Assembly (NCBI RefSeq): GCF_001905665.1
Contig: NZ_LIVX01000002.1
Location: 755,420-819,419 of the forward strand
Reading direction: 5' to 3'
DNA from: Streptomyces sp. CB02261
GTDB lineage: Bacteria > Actinomycetota > Actinomycetes > Streptomycetales > Streptomycetaceae
Length of the DNA: 64,000 nt
Part shown: positions 1 to 7,208 of the stretch, piece by piece
Layout: every line of letters starts with the position of its first letter
Position numbering within the stretch: the stretch's first letter is position 1
Notes under the pieces: generated by a model
Seen by the model: only the letters and a program-made list of their open reading frames with translations
Told to the model about the DNA's origin: nothing
Databases searched by the model: none
Made by a program: the position numbers and the translations under genes

Positions 1-73
1 TTTTGCGTTCTAGCAAGGTCCCGATCGGGGAAACGGGGTGTTCTGCTCCGTTCGGGTGCGGCAGGATCGATCG

Positions 74-1096
74 ATGGAGCACGAACACCGCGACATCAGC
101 CTGCTTCCCAAGGCCCATCTGCATCTGCACTTCACGGGATCGATGCGGCCCACGACGCTCATCGAGCTGGCCGACAAGTACGGCGTCCACCTTCCCGACG
201 CGCTGAGCAGCGGTACGCCTCCCAAGCTGCGGGCGACCGACGAGCGCGGCTGGTTCCGCTTCCAGCGGCTCTACGACATCGCCCGTTCCTGTCTGCGGGC
301 GCCCGAGGACATCCAGCGGCTGGTGCGCGAGGCGGCCGAGGAGGACGTCAGGGACGGTTCGGGGTGGCTGGAGATCCAGGTCGACCCCACCTCGTACGCG
401 CCGCACCTCGGCGGGCTCATCCCGGCCCTGGAGGTCATCCTCGACGCGGTCGACGCGGCCTCGCGGGAGACCGGGCTCGGGATGCGGGTGCTCGTCGCGG
501 CGAACCGGATGAAGCACCCCCTGGAGGCGCGGACGCTGGCCCGGCTCGCGGTGCGGTTCGCGGACCGGGGCGTGGTGGGCTTCGGGCTCTCCAACGACGA
601 GCGGCGGGGCATGGCCCGGGACTTCGACCGGGCCTTCGCCATCGCGCGGGACGGCGGTCTCCTCGCGGCCCCGCACGGCGGCGAGCTGACGGGCCCCGCG
701 TCCGTACGCGACTGCCTGGACGATCTGCGGGCGACCCGGGTCGGGCACGGGGTGCGGTCGGCTGAGGACCCCCGGCTGCTGCGCAAGCTCGCGGAGCGGG
801 GCGTGACCTGTGAGGTCTGCCCGGCGTCCAACGTGGCGCTCGGGGTGTACGAGAAGCACGAGGACGTACCGCTGCGGACCCTCTTCGACGCGGGGGTGCC
901 GATGGCGCTGGGCGCGGACGACCCGCTGCTCTTCGGCGCGCGGCTGGCGGAGCAGTACGAGATCGCTCGCCGGCACCACGGGTTCACGGACGCGGAGCTG
1001 GCGGAGCTGGCACGGCAGTCGGTGCGGGGCTCGGCGGCCCCCGAGGGCGTGCGGACGAAGCTGCTCGCGGGGATCGACGACTGGATCGCCGACTGA
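74..1096 (+). CDS. add: adenosine deaminase family protein
   Basis: A purine-nucleoside deaminase-type amidohydrolase of 340 residues, the usual family length, expected to deaminate adenosine or a related compound in the cytoplasm. Visible motifs are the N-terminal HxH pair (His17, His19 in 'KAHLHLHFTGS'), 'HGGEL' carrying the catalytic Glu, 'GHG', 'CPASN' and 'ADDP' with the metal Asp. Classical enzymes read HxHLDG, but here the Asp is Thr, so the sugar contact and exact substrate may differ. The ATG at 74 was chosen because homology starts just after it; an in-frame start at 38 adds only unconserved residues. The gene converges on murB across 32 bases. The family is secure; the adenosine specificity is inferred. 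Confidence 0.85.
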   Translation: MEHEHRDISLLPKAHLHLHFTGSMRPTTLIELADKYGVHLPDALSSGTPPKLRATDERGWFRFQRLYDIARSCLRAPEDIQRLVREAAEEDVRDGSGWLEIQVDPTSYAPHLGGLIPALEVILDAVDAASRETGLGMRVLVAANRMKHPLEARTLARLAVRFADRGVVGFGLSNDERRGMARDFDRAFAIARDGGLLAAPHGGELTGPASVRDCLDDLRATRVGHGVRSAEDPRLLRKLAERGVTCEVCPASNVALGVYEKHEDVPLRTLFDAGVPMALGADDPLLFGARLAEQYEIARRHHGFTDAELAELARQSVRGSAAPEGVRTKLLAGIDDWIAD

Positions 1097-1128
1097 CCCT
1101 CGGGGCGGCGGGGGCCGGGGGGGGCGTA

Positions 1129-2184
1129 CTAGAGCGCGACGCCCACGGTCACCGGCTCGTTCACCAGGGTGATCCCGAAGGCGTCCCGGACCCCGGCCAC
1201 GACCTCGCGGGCGAGCGCGAGCAGGTCCTCGGTGGTCGCCTCGCCCCGGTTGGTGAGGGCGAGCGTGTGCTTGGTGGAGATCCGCGCCGGCCCGGAGCCG
1301 TACCCCTTGGTGAACCCGGCCCTGTCGATCAGCCAGGCGGCGGAGGTCTTGGTGCGCCCGTCGCCCGCGGGGAAGGCCGGCGGGGTGACGTCCGCGCCGA
1401 GCCGCTCGGCCACGCGTGCGCGGAAGACGGCGTACTCCTCGTCCGTGAGGATCGGGTTGGTGAAGAACGACCCGGCGGACCAGGTGTCGTGGTCCTCGGG
1501 GTCCAGGACCATGCCCTTGCCGGCGCGCAGCCGCAGGACAGTCTCGCGGGCCTGCACGAGCGGCACCCGGTCCCCCGCCTCGACGCCGAGGGCGCGGGCG
1601 GTCTCCGGGTACTTGACGGGCGCGGACAGGCCGTCGGCGTCCTCGAGAGCGAAGCGGACCCGCAGCACCACGTACCGCTCGGGGTGTTCCTTGAAGAGGC
1701 TGTGGCGGTACGAGAAGGCGCACTCGGCGTTGGTGAGGGTGACCGTCTCCTCGGCGCGCCGGTCGTAGGCGACGACCTCGGTGACGGTGGCGGAGACGTC
1801 CTGCCCGTAGGCGCCGACGTTCTGGATCGGGGTCGCGCCGGCGGAGCCGGGGATGCCTGCGAGGCACTCGATCCCGGCGAGCCCGGCCTCGACGGTGCGG
1901 GCCACGGCGTCGGTCCAGACCTCGCCCGCGGCGAGCTCCAGCCGGGTCCCGTCGAGGGAGAAGCCGGTGGTGGCGACGCGCAGCGCGGTGCCGTCGAAGC
2001 CCTTGTCCCCGATGACCAGGTTGGAGCCGCCGCCGATGATGAGGAGCGGTGTCCCGGAGGCGTCGGCCTCGCGGACCGCGGCGACGACCTCGTCGTCGGT
2101 GGTGGCCGTGACGAGCCGGGCGGCGGGGCCGCCGAGCCGGAAGGTGGTCAGGGGGGCGAGGGGGGCGTCGTGAAGAAGCTGCAC
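1129..2184 (-). CDS. murB: UDP-N-acetylenolpyruvoylglucosamine reductase (MurB)
   Basis: FAD-dependent reductase that converts UDP-GlcNAc-enolpyruvate to UDP-MurNAc in cytoplasmic peptidoglycan synthesis. FAD-binding motifs 'GGGSNL' and 'GIPGSAGATPIQNVGAYGQ' are clear, as are 'YRHSLFK' and 'GSFFTNP', which carries the proton-donating Ser. From GTG 2184 the protein is 351 residues. A further in-frame GTG at 2226 would add 14 residues read through the inverted repeat at 2198-2236 and lacks homology, so I prefer 2184. It lies downstream of the two hot-dog genes on the same strand and may be co-transcribed with them, with the hairpin in between. Confidence 0.95.
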   Translation of the reverse strand: MQLLHDAPLAPLTTFRLGGPAARLVTATTDDEVVAAVREADASGTPLLIIGGGSNLVIGDKGFDGTALRVATTGFSLDGTRLELAAGEVWTDAVARTVEAGLAGIECLAGIPGSAGATPIQNVGAYGQDVSATVTEVVAYDRRAEETVTLTNAECAFSYRHSLFKEHPERYVVLRVRFALEDADGLSAPVKYPETARALGVEAGDRVPLVQARETVLRLRAGKGMVLDPEDHDTWSAGSFFTNPILTDEEYAVFRARVAERLGADVTPPAFPAGDGRTKTSAAWLIDRAGFTKGYGSGPARISTKHTLALTNRGEATTEDLLALAREVVAGVRDAFGITLVNEPVTVGVAL

Positions 2185-2197
2185 GGGCTCAAGAGTA

Positions 2198-2236
2198 CGG
2201 TCCACGCGTGGAGCGGGGTGTTCCACGCGTGGACCG
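2198..2236 (-). promoter_or_regulatory. 15-bp perfect inverted repeat ahead of murB
   Basis: The 15-base arms at 2198-2212 and 2222-2236 pair perfectly across a 9-base loop. Each arm contains the perfect 12-bp palindrome TCCACGCGTGGA, and the two palindromes are 21 bp apart centre to centre, about two helical turns. It could be an RNA hairpin (terminator or attenuator after the MaoC gene) or a tandem operator. It ends about 13 bases before the preferred murB start, leaving no room for a separate murB promoter downstream of it. Confidence 0.6.
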
Positions 2237-2245
2237 ACGTCGGAG

Positions 2246-2674
2246 TCAGGCGAGGCGGACCACGGCGCGGCTCATGCCCAGCACCTTCTGGCCGGCGGAG
2301 GTCGCGGTGAGGTCCACCCGCACCCGCTGGTCGTCCAGCTTCGCGGCGACCTTGGCGCTGACCTCCACGAGGGCGCCCGTGTCGTCGTTGGGGACGACGA
2401 CCGGCTTGGTGAAGCGGACGCCGTACTCGACGACGGCGGCGGGGTCGCCGGCCCAGTCGGTCACGACCCGGATCGCCTCGGCCATGGTGAACATGCCGTG
2501 GGCGATGACGTCGGGGAGGCCGACCTCCACCGCGAACTTCTCGTTCCAGTGGATGGGGTTGAAGTCCCCCGAGGCGCCGGCGTACCGGACGAGCGTGGCG
2601 CGCGTCACGGGGAAGCTCTGCGCGGGCAGCTCGGTGCCGACCTCGACCTCGTCGTAGCTGATCTTCGCGGTCAT
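2246..2674 (-). CDS. MaoC-like (R)-hydroxyacyl dehydratase, HadB type
   Basis: Single hot-dog domain of 142 residues. It keeps the hydratase-2 signature 'DFNPIHWNEKFA' (Asp/His pair) and 'VIAHGMFTM', so it should be the catalytic subunit of a heterodimeric (3R)-hydroxyacyl-thioester dehydratase with the upstream gene. It resembles mycobacterial HadB, which acts in FAS-II, and the rpmG-hadA-hadB order is the same as in mycobacteria. Streptomyces make no mycolic acids, so the substrate here is unknown. The ATG at 2674 follows the upstream stop by 2 bases, implying coupling. Confidence 0.9.
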   Translation of the reverse strand: MTAKISYDEVEVGTELPAQSFPVTRATLVRYAGASGDFNPIHWNEKFAVEVGLPDVIAHGMFTMAEAIRVVTDWAGDPAAVVEYGVRFTKPVVVPNDDTGALVEVSAKVAAKLDDQRVRVDLTATSAGQKVLGMSRAVVRLA

Positions 2675-2676
2675 GG

Positions 2677-3129
2677 TCAGGCCCCCTCGGGTGCGCGGGA
2701 GACGAGCTTCGTCCAGGCGGTGACGACGTGCTCGCCGGAGGCGTCGTGGACCTCGCCGCGGATGTCCAGGATGTCGTTGCCGGCGAGGGACTTGATCGCC
2801 TCGATGGTGGAGGTGACCGCAAGCCGGTCCCCGGCGCGTACGGGCCGGGTGTAGGCGAACTTCTGGTCGCCGTGGACGACCCGGCTGTAGTCGAGGCCCA
2901 GCTGGGGGTCCTCGATGACCGCGCCGGCCGCCTTGAACGTGATGGCGAACACGAAGGTGGGCGGGGCGATCACATCGGGGTGACCCAGCGCCTTGGCCGC
3001 CTCGGTGTCGGTGTACGCGGGATTGGCGTCGCCGATGGCCTCGGCGAATTCGCGGATCTTCTCGCGGCCGACCTCGTAGGGCGGGGTGGGCGGATAGGTC
3101 CGGCCCACGAAGGACTGGTCGAGCGCCAT
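2677..3129 (-). CDS. MaoC-like dehydratase partner subunit, HadA/HadC type
   Basis: N-terminal MaoC (FAS1-type hydratase) domain of 150 residues, similar to mycobacterial HadA/HadC. At the place where HadB has D-x-N-P-x-H this protein reads 'DANPAYTD', without the His, as expected for a structural or substrate-binding partner. The start is ATG 3129, which has an AGGAGGT ribosome-binding site (3139-3145); an in-frame ATG at 3162 lacks one. It is transcribed with the HadB-like gene. The rpmG hairpin just upstream suggests it has its own promoter in about 3130-3166, though I see no convincing -35/-10. Confidence 0.88.
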   Translation of the reverse strand: MALDQSFVGRTYPPTPPYEVGREKIREFAEAIGDANPAYTDTEAAKALGHPDVIAPPTFVFAITFKAAGAVIEDPQLGLDYSRVVHGDQKFAYTRPVRAGDRLAVTSTIEAIKSLAGNDILDIRGEVHDASGEHVVTAWTKLVSRAPEGA

Positions 3130-3166
3130 GGACTCGATACCTCCTGGATCTGTTGCCGACAAACGA

Positions 3167-3200
3167 CACGAGGCCGCCCCCGAGTGGGGACGGCCTCGTG
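3167..3200 (-). terminator. Hairpin after rpmG
   Basis: Arms CACGAGGCCG (3167-3176) and CGGCCTCGTG (3191-3200) are perfect complements, and an inner CCCC/GGGG stretch extends the stem past one bulged base. It lies 11 bases past the rpmG stop with no U-tract, as is common in Streptomyces. It should separate the tRNA-rpmG unit from the dehydratase genes. Confidence 0.75.
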
Positions 3201-3211
3201 TACGAGCCTGA

Positions 3212-3376
3212 TTAACGCGTCTCGCGGTGCGCGGTGTGCGAGTTGCAGCGAGGGCAGTGCTTCTTCATCTCAAGACGGTCCGGGTTGTTACGCCGGTTCT
3301 TCTTGGTGATGTAGTTCCGCTCCTTGCACTCCACGCAGGCCAGCGTGATCTTCGGGCGGACGTCGGTGGCAGCCAC
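3212..3376 (-). CDS. rpmG: 50S ribosomal protein L33 (zinc-ribbon form)
   Basis: 54-residue L33 with two CxxC pairs ('CVEC' and 'CPRC'), the zinc-binding version of this large-subunit protein. The basic middle section '[20 protein letters not shown]' is highly conserved. The GTG start at 3376 has an AAGGAG site about 8 bases upstream; a longer reading from 3448 would extend into the tRNA-proximal spacer without homology. It follows tRNA-Thr and tRNA-Met on the same strand, an arrangement typical of Streptomyces and probably one transcript. Confidence 0.97.
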
Positions 3377-3464
3377 GTGAGTGCTCCTTGGACGGACGAT
3401 GGACGGATGAACGCATAAAAGAGTAGCCGATCGAAGGACCGACCCCACAATCGGCTACCGTGTG

Positions 3465-3537
3465 TAGCGGTGACCGGACTTGAACCGGTGACACAGCGAT
3501 TATGAGCCGCTTGCTCTACCGACTGAGCTACACCGCT
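3465..3537 (-). tRNA. tRNA-Met (CAT)
   Basis: A 73-nt cloverleaf can be drawn: acceptor AGCGGTG/CACCGCT, D-arm GCTCAGTCGGTAGAGC, anticodon loop CTCATAA and a T-arm with TTCAAGT. CCA is not encoded. The CAT anticodon indicates elongator Met; a lysidine-modified tRNA-Ile2 cannot be excluded from sequence alone. Confidence 0.9.
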
Positions 3538-3581
3538 TTGATGATCCGGATCCCGTCCGAAGACGGGTTCCTTCTCACCAG

Positions 3582-3654
3582 AGCCCCAATACGGAATCGA
3601 ACCGTAGACCTTCTCCTTACCATGGAGACGCTCTACCGACTGAGCTATTGGGGC
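3582..3654 (-). tRNA. tRNA-Thr (GGT)
   Basis: 73-nt cloverleaf: acceptor GCCCCAA/TTGGGGC, anticodon stem TCTCC/GGAGA around loop ATGGTAA (anticodon GGT), and a T-loop TTCGATT. CCA is not encoded. It is the first gene of the probable tRNA-Thr/tRNA-Met/rpmG unit. Confidence 0.95.
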
Positions 3655-3658
3655 GAGC

Positions 3659-3695
3659 GAGGAAGACATTACACGGTCTCCGGCCCATCACCCAA
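3659..3695 (-). promoter_or_regulatory. Candidate sigma-70-type promoter for the tRNA-Thr/tRNA-Met/rpmG unit
   Basis: On the minus strand, TTGGGT (3695-3690) lies 18 bases from TAATGT (3671-3666). Initiation would be near 3659, only a few bases before the 5' end of tRNA-Thr. This is inferred from hexamers and position only. Confidence 0.45.
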
Positions 3696-3861
3696 ATCCG
3701 TTTCGCGGTGCCCGCGCGACGGCCCCCACCAGGTGTCACGTACGCCACTCGTGGCCTCATCGGTACGACTATTGCGGTCCTCCTCGAAGGTCGCCGCGAG
3801 CGCCCCTAGGCTCGGCCCCACGCTTCGTGATCTTGATCTTGAGGAGCCTTGAGGAGCCCCG

Positions 3862-5142
3862 ATGTCAGCCGAAAGCAAGCAGCCCCAGCCGCCCGAGGAC
3901 GGGGCCGCCACCACCGCCGACTCGACCTCGCTCCTGCTCTCCCACGCCCGGCTCACCGACGGCCGGACCGTGGACGTCCGGCTCGTCGGCGGCCGCATCG
4001 AGGCCGTCGGCACGGCCGGGAGCCTCACCGCCGTGGGCGCGCGCGTGGACCTGACCGGCTATCTGCTGCTGCCTGCCGCCGCCGAGCCCCACGCCCACGC
4101 CGACACGGCGCTCTCCGCCGACTCCCCCGGCCCCGTCTCGTACGCGCCCGAGGACGTCCAGCGCCGCGCCACCGAGGCCGCCCTGCTCCAGCTCGGCCAC
4201 GGCGCGACCGCGCTCCGCGCGCACGTGCGCATCGGTGACGTGCAGGGGCTCGGGCCGCTCGAAGCCGTCCTCCAGGCCCGGCGCTCGCTGCGCGGCCTCG
4301 CCGACCTCACCGCCGTGGCCGTGCCGCGGCTGCTCACCGGGGTGGCGGGCGCGGACGGCCTGGCGATGCTGCGGGACGCGGTGAAGATGGGCGCCGGGGT
4401 GGTCGGCGGCTGCCCGGACCTCGACCCGGACCCGGCCGGCTACGTGGAGGCGGTCCTGGAGGTCGCGGCCGAGCACGGCGTCCCGGTGGACCTGCACACC
4501 GACGGGGACGACCCGGCCCGGCTGGCCCGGCTCGCGGCGATGGCCGGGGGGCTGCGGCCCGGGGTGACGATCGGCCCGTGCGCGGGGCTCGACGGGCTCC
4601 CCGCCGACGCGGCGCGGCGGGCTGCGGACCAGCTGGCGGCGGCCGGGGTGACGGTGGTGTGCCTGCCGCAGGGCGGCTGCGGCGGTACGGAGCGGCGCGC
4701 GGCGGCGCCCGTACGGCTGCTGCGGGCGGCCGGGGTGCGGCTCGCGGCGGGCGGCGGAGCGCTGCGGGACGTGTCCAACCCGGTGGGGCGGGGGGATCCG
4801 CTGGAGGCGGCGTACCTGCTGGCCTCGCTCGGCGGGCTGCCGGCCGAGGAGGCGTACGCGGCGGTGAGCGCGGGGGCGCGGGACGTCATGGGCCTGCCGG
4901 AGGTGCGGGTGGAGGCGGGCTTCCCGGCGGAGCTGCTCGCGGTGCGGGGCGAGCGCCTGGCGGGCGTGCTGTCCCTCGCGTACAGCCGGATCGTGGTGCA
5001 CCGCGGGCGGGTGGTGGCGCGGACCAGCGCGGTGCGGGAGTACTGCGACTCCGCGGCGGCGCTCGATCTGCCGCGGCAGGCGCGTCCGGAGCGTCCGCCC
5101 GAGCCGGGAAGCCCTCCGGCCGGTCCCGTCGTACGGTCGTGA
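3862..5142 (+). CDS. cytosine-deaminase-like amidohydrolase with a degenerate active site
   Basis: 426 residues with the cytosine deaminase (CodA)/amidohydrolase fold: an N-terminal beta-sandwich strand set, 'EPHAHADTAL' (the HxH metal pair), 'HTDGDD', and 'DVSNPVGRGDPLEAAYLLA' (compare D-x-x-x-P-x-G-x-x-D-M-L in CodA). Key residues are replaced: the catalytic Glu of 'HxDE' is Gly, the His of the 'SH(T/C)' strand is missing ('IGPCAG'), and the last metal Asp ('GxD') is Gly. By comparison with E. coli CodA this should not catalyse the normal hydrolytic deamination. It may be a regulatory or scaffold relative. GGAG lies 8 bases ahead of the ATG. The downstream NAD(P)-binding gene starts 2 bases after the stop. 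Confidence 0.75.
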   Translation: MSAESKQPQPPEDGAATTADSTSLLLSHARLTDGRTVDVRLVGGRIEAVGTAGSLTAVGARVDLTGYLLLPAAAEPHAHADTALSADSPGPVSYAPEDVQRRATEAALLQLGHGATALRAHVRIGDVQGLGPLEAVLQARRSLRGLADLTAVAVPRLLTGVAGADGLAMLRDAVKMGAGVVGGCPDLDPDPAGYVEAVLEVAAEHGVPVDLHTDGDDPARLARLAAMAGGLRPGVTIGPCAGLDGLPADAARRAADQLAAAGVTVVCLPQGGCGGTERRAAAPVRLLRAAGVRLAAGGGALRDVSNPVGRGDPLEAAYLLASLGGLPAEEAYAAVSAGARDVMGLPEVRVEAGFPAELLAVRGERLAGVLSLAYSRIVVHRGRVVARTSAVREYCDSAAALDLPRQARPERPPEPGSPPAGPVVRS

Positions 5143-5144
5143 GT

Positions 5145-5801
5145 ATGCGCATCGTCATCGCTGGAGGACACGGACAGATCGCCCTGCGCCTGGAGAGGCT
5201 GCTCTCGGCGGGCGGGCACGAGGTCGCGGGGATCATCCGCAGACCGGAACAGGCCGGGGACCTGAGGGACGCGGGGGCCGAGCCCGTCGTCCTGGACCTG
5301 GAGTCGGCGTCGGTGGAGATGGTCGCCGCGGTCCTGCAGGGCGCCGACGCGGCCGTCTTCGCGGCGGGCGCGGGGCCGGGCAGCGGCGCGGACCGCAAGG
5401 ACACGGTGGACCGCGCGGCGGCGGTGCTCTTCGCGGACGCGGCGGAACGGGCGGGCGTACGCCGGTACATCGTCGTCTCGTCGATGGGCGCGGACGCCAC
5501 GCACGCGGGTGACGGGGTCTTCGACGCCTACCTGCGCGCCAAGGGCGCGGCCGACGACGAGGTCCGGTCCCGTACGGCCCTGGACTGGACGATCCTGCGC
5601 CCCGGCAGCCTCACGGACGACGCGGGCACCGGCCTGGTCCGCTTGGAGGCCCGCACGGGCCGCGGCCCGGTCCCCCGCGACGACGTGGCGGCGACGATCG
5701 TCGAACTCCTGGACACCCCGGCGACGGCCGGTCTGACCCTGGAACTGGTCTCGGGCTCGACCCCGCTCGCGGTCGCCGTGAAGGACGTGGCCGGAAACTG
5801 A
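5145..5801 (+). CDS. NAD(P)H-binding atypical SDR protein
   Basis: 218-residue single-domain Rossmann protein of the atypical short-chain dehydrogenase (NAD(P)H-binding, YwnB/NmrA-like) group. The nucleotide-binding loop is 'GGHGQIA', followed by 'VVSSMGAD' and 'LDWTILRPGSLTDD', all family hallmarks. No classical YxxxK catalytic pair is obvious, so it may be a redox sensor or an epimerase/reductase of unknown substrate. The ATG at 5145 is 2 bases after the preceding stop; an in-frame GTG at 5139 overlapping that stop is an alternative. It is probably co-transcribed with the degenerate amidohydrolase. Confidence 0.8.
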   Translation: MRIVIAGGHGQIALRLERLLSAGGHEVAGIIRRPEQAGDLRDAGAEPVVLDLESASVEMVAAVLQGADAAVFAAGAGPGSGADRKDTVDRAAAVLFADAAERAGVRRYIVVSSMGADATHAGDGVFDAYLRAKGAADDEVRSRTALDWTILRPGSLTDDAGTGLVRLEARTGRGPVPRDDVAATIVELLDTPATAGLTLELVSGSTPLAVAVKDVAGN

Positions 5802-5831
5802 CGGGCGGGCGCCACTCCCGGAAACGAAGGA

Positions 5832-5859
5832 AGGTCCCCGGTGCAAGCACCGGGGACCT
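5832..5859. terminator. Bidirectional terminator hairpin
   Basis: Perfect stem AGGTCCCCGGTG/CACCGGGGACCT around a CAAG loop, lying between the plus-strand SDR gene (stop at 5801) and the 3' end of the minus-strand tRNA-Tyr (5871). It is likely to end transcription from both sides. Confidence 0.85.
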
Positions 5860-5870
5860 CCCGTATCGCG

Positions 5871-5952
5871 TGGCGACGCCAGGATTCGAACCTGGGTAGG
5901 CTAAGCCGACGGATTTACAGTCCGCTCCCATTGGCCACTCGGGCACATCGCC
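5871..5952 (-). tRNA. tRNA-Tyr (GTA)
   Basis: 82-nt class II tRNA with a long variable arm. The acceptor is GGCGATG/CGTCGCC, the anticodon region ACTGTAAAT contains GTA, and the T-loop is TTCGAAT. CCA is not encoded. The D-arm (CCGAGTGGCCAATGGG) and long variable arm fit bacterial tRNA-Tyr. Confidence 0.95.
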
Positions 5953-6123
5953 ATGAGATCGCTGCCGTGGAGCCGCTTTTCGGCGGTGTTCCGTGGCAAC
6001 GACGTAAACAATACCTGATCCCCGGGGGTGGTTCGCCACCGGATTGATCAGCGGTTCGGGCCGTGGCACACCCCCTAGGCTTTGGGCTGTACCCCACAGC
6101 ATCCGAGCAAGGAGCCACGAGTC

Positions 6124-6615
6124 ATGGCCGACTCCAGTTTCGACATCGTCTCCAAGGTCGAGCGGCAGGAGGTCGACAACGCCCTCAACCAGGCCGTGAA
6201 GGAGATCTCCCAGCGCTACGACTTCAAGGGAACCAACGCCTCGATCTCCTGGTCCGGCGAGAAGATCCTGATGCAGGCGAACGGCGAGGAGCGCGTCCTG
6301 GCGATCCTCGACATCTTCCAGACGAAGCTGATCAAGCGCGGGATCTCGCTGAAGTCGCTGGACGTCGAGGGTGAGCCGCAGCTGTCCGGCAAGGAGTACA
6401 AGCTCTTCGCGTCGGTCACCGAGGGCATCTCGCAGGAGAACGCCAAGAAGGTCGCGAAGACCATCCGGGACGAGGGTCCCAAGGGCGTCAAGGCGCAGGT
6501 GCAGGGCGACGAGCTGCGCGTCAGCTCGAAGAGCCGGGACGACCTGCAGGCCGTGCAGGCGCTGCTCAAGGGCAAGGACTTCGACTTCGCGATCCAGTTC
6601 GTGAACTACCGCTGA
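6124..6615 (+). CDS. yajQ: YajQ-family nucleotide-binding protein
   Basis: 163 residues, the same length as E. coli YajQ, starting '[20 protein letters not shown]' and ending '[11 protein letters not shown]', both diagnostic. The family has two ferredoxin-like domains that bind nucleotides; some members bind cyclic-di-GMP and act as effectors. AAGGAG at 6109-6114 supports ATG 6124 over an in-frame ATG at 6082. It stands alone between tRNA-Tyr and the ogt operon. Confidence 0.95.
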   Translation: MADSSFDIVSKVERQEVDNALNQAVKEISQRYDFKGTNASISWSGEKILMQANGEERVLAILDIFQTKLIKRGISLKSLDVEGEPQLSGKEYKLFASVTEGISQENAKKVAKTIRDEGPKGVKAQVQGDELRVSSKSRDDLQAVQALLKGKDFDFAIQFVNYR

Positions 6616-6710
6616 CCTCGGTGAGGCTCGTGTCCGAATCCCGCCAGCCCGAGGGTCGGCGGGCCCCGCACACTGGACGTGGAAGACCCGTGCGGGGAGA
6701 GGAACGAGCC

Positions 6711-7208
6711 ATGACCGTGTACGCGTACGTCGACGGCCCCCTGGGCGAGATGCTGCTGGTCGGGCAGCTCGCCGGAGGGGGCCGTGCCGTGCTGCGCTCG
6801 CTGTCCCTGCCGGGGCAGAAGGGCGCCGTCGCGGTCCGGGACGGCTGGACGCTCGCGCCCGAGGCGTTCGGCGCGGCCGCCGAGCAGCTGGGCGAGTACT
6901 TCGCCGGGCGCCGGGACCGGTTCGACCTGCCGCTGGCGGGCGACGCCGGGACCCTGTTCCAGCGGCGCGTCTGGGCGGCCCTGGACGAGATCCCGTACGG
7001 CACCACCGTCTCGTACGGGGAGATCGCCCGGCGGGTCGGCTCCCCCGGCGCCGGGGTCAGGGCCGTGGGAACGGCGATCGGGCGCAATCCGCTGCTCCTG
7101 GTGCGGCCCTGCCACCGGGTGATCGGCGCCGACGGGAGCCTGCGCGGCTACGCCGCCGGGCTGGAGCGGAAGGAACGGCTCCTCGCCCTCGAAGGGGCCT
7201 CCGTGTGA
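6711..7208 (+). CDS. ogt: methylated-DNA-[protein]-cysteine S-methyltransferase
   Basis: 165-residue O6-alkylguanine-DNA alkyltransferase, which repairs alkylated guanine by suicidal transfer to Cys134 in the 'PCHRV' motif (133-137). The helix-turn-helix 'TVSYGEIARRVGSPGAGVRAVGTA' and 'NPLLLVRPCHRVIG' are standard. ATG 6711 has GGGGAGAGGAAC upstream; the open frame before it has no homology. The stop overlaps the GTG of alkB by 4 bases, so two direct-reversal repair enzymes are translationally coupled. Confidence 0.95.
   Translation: MTVYAYVDGPLGEMLLVGQLAGGGRAVLRSLSLPGQKGAVAVRDGWTLAPEAFGAAAEQLGEYFAGRRDRFDLPLAGDAGTLFQRRVWAALDEIPYGTTVSYGEIARRVGSPGAGVRAVGTAIGRNPLLLVRPCHRVIGADGSLRGYAAGLERKERLLALEGASV

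Noticed and set aside
2185..2226. murB starting at GTG 2226
   Set aside because: It would translate through the 15-bp inverted repeat, adds 14 unconserved residues and lacks a ribosome-binding site. GTG 2184 gives the length I recall for Streptomyces MurB.
3465..3654. tRNA cluster as an integration site for a mobile element
   Set aside because: No integrase, excisionase or direct repeat of a tRNA 3' end is visible, and the flanking genes are conserved housekeeping genes.
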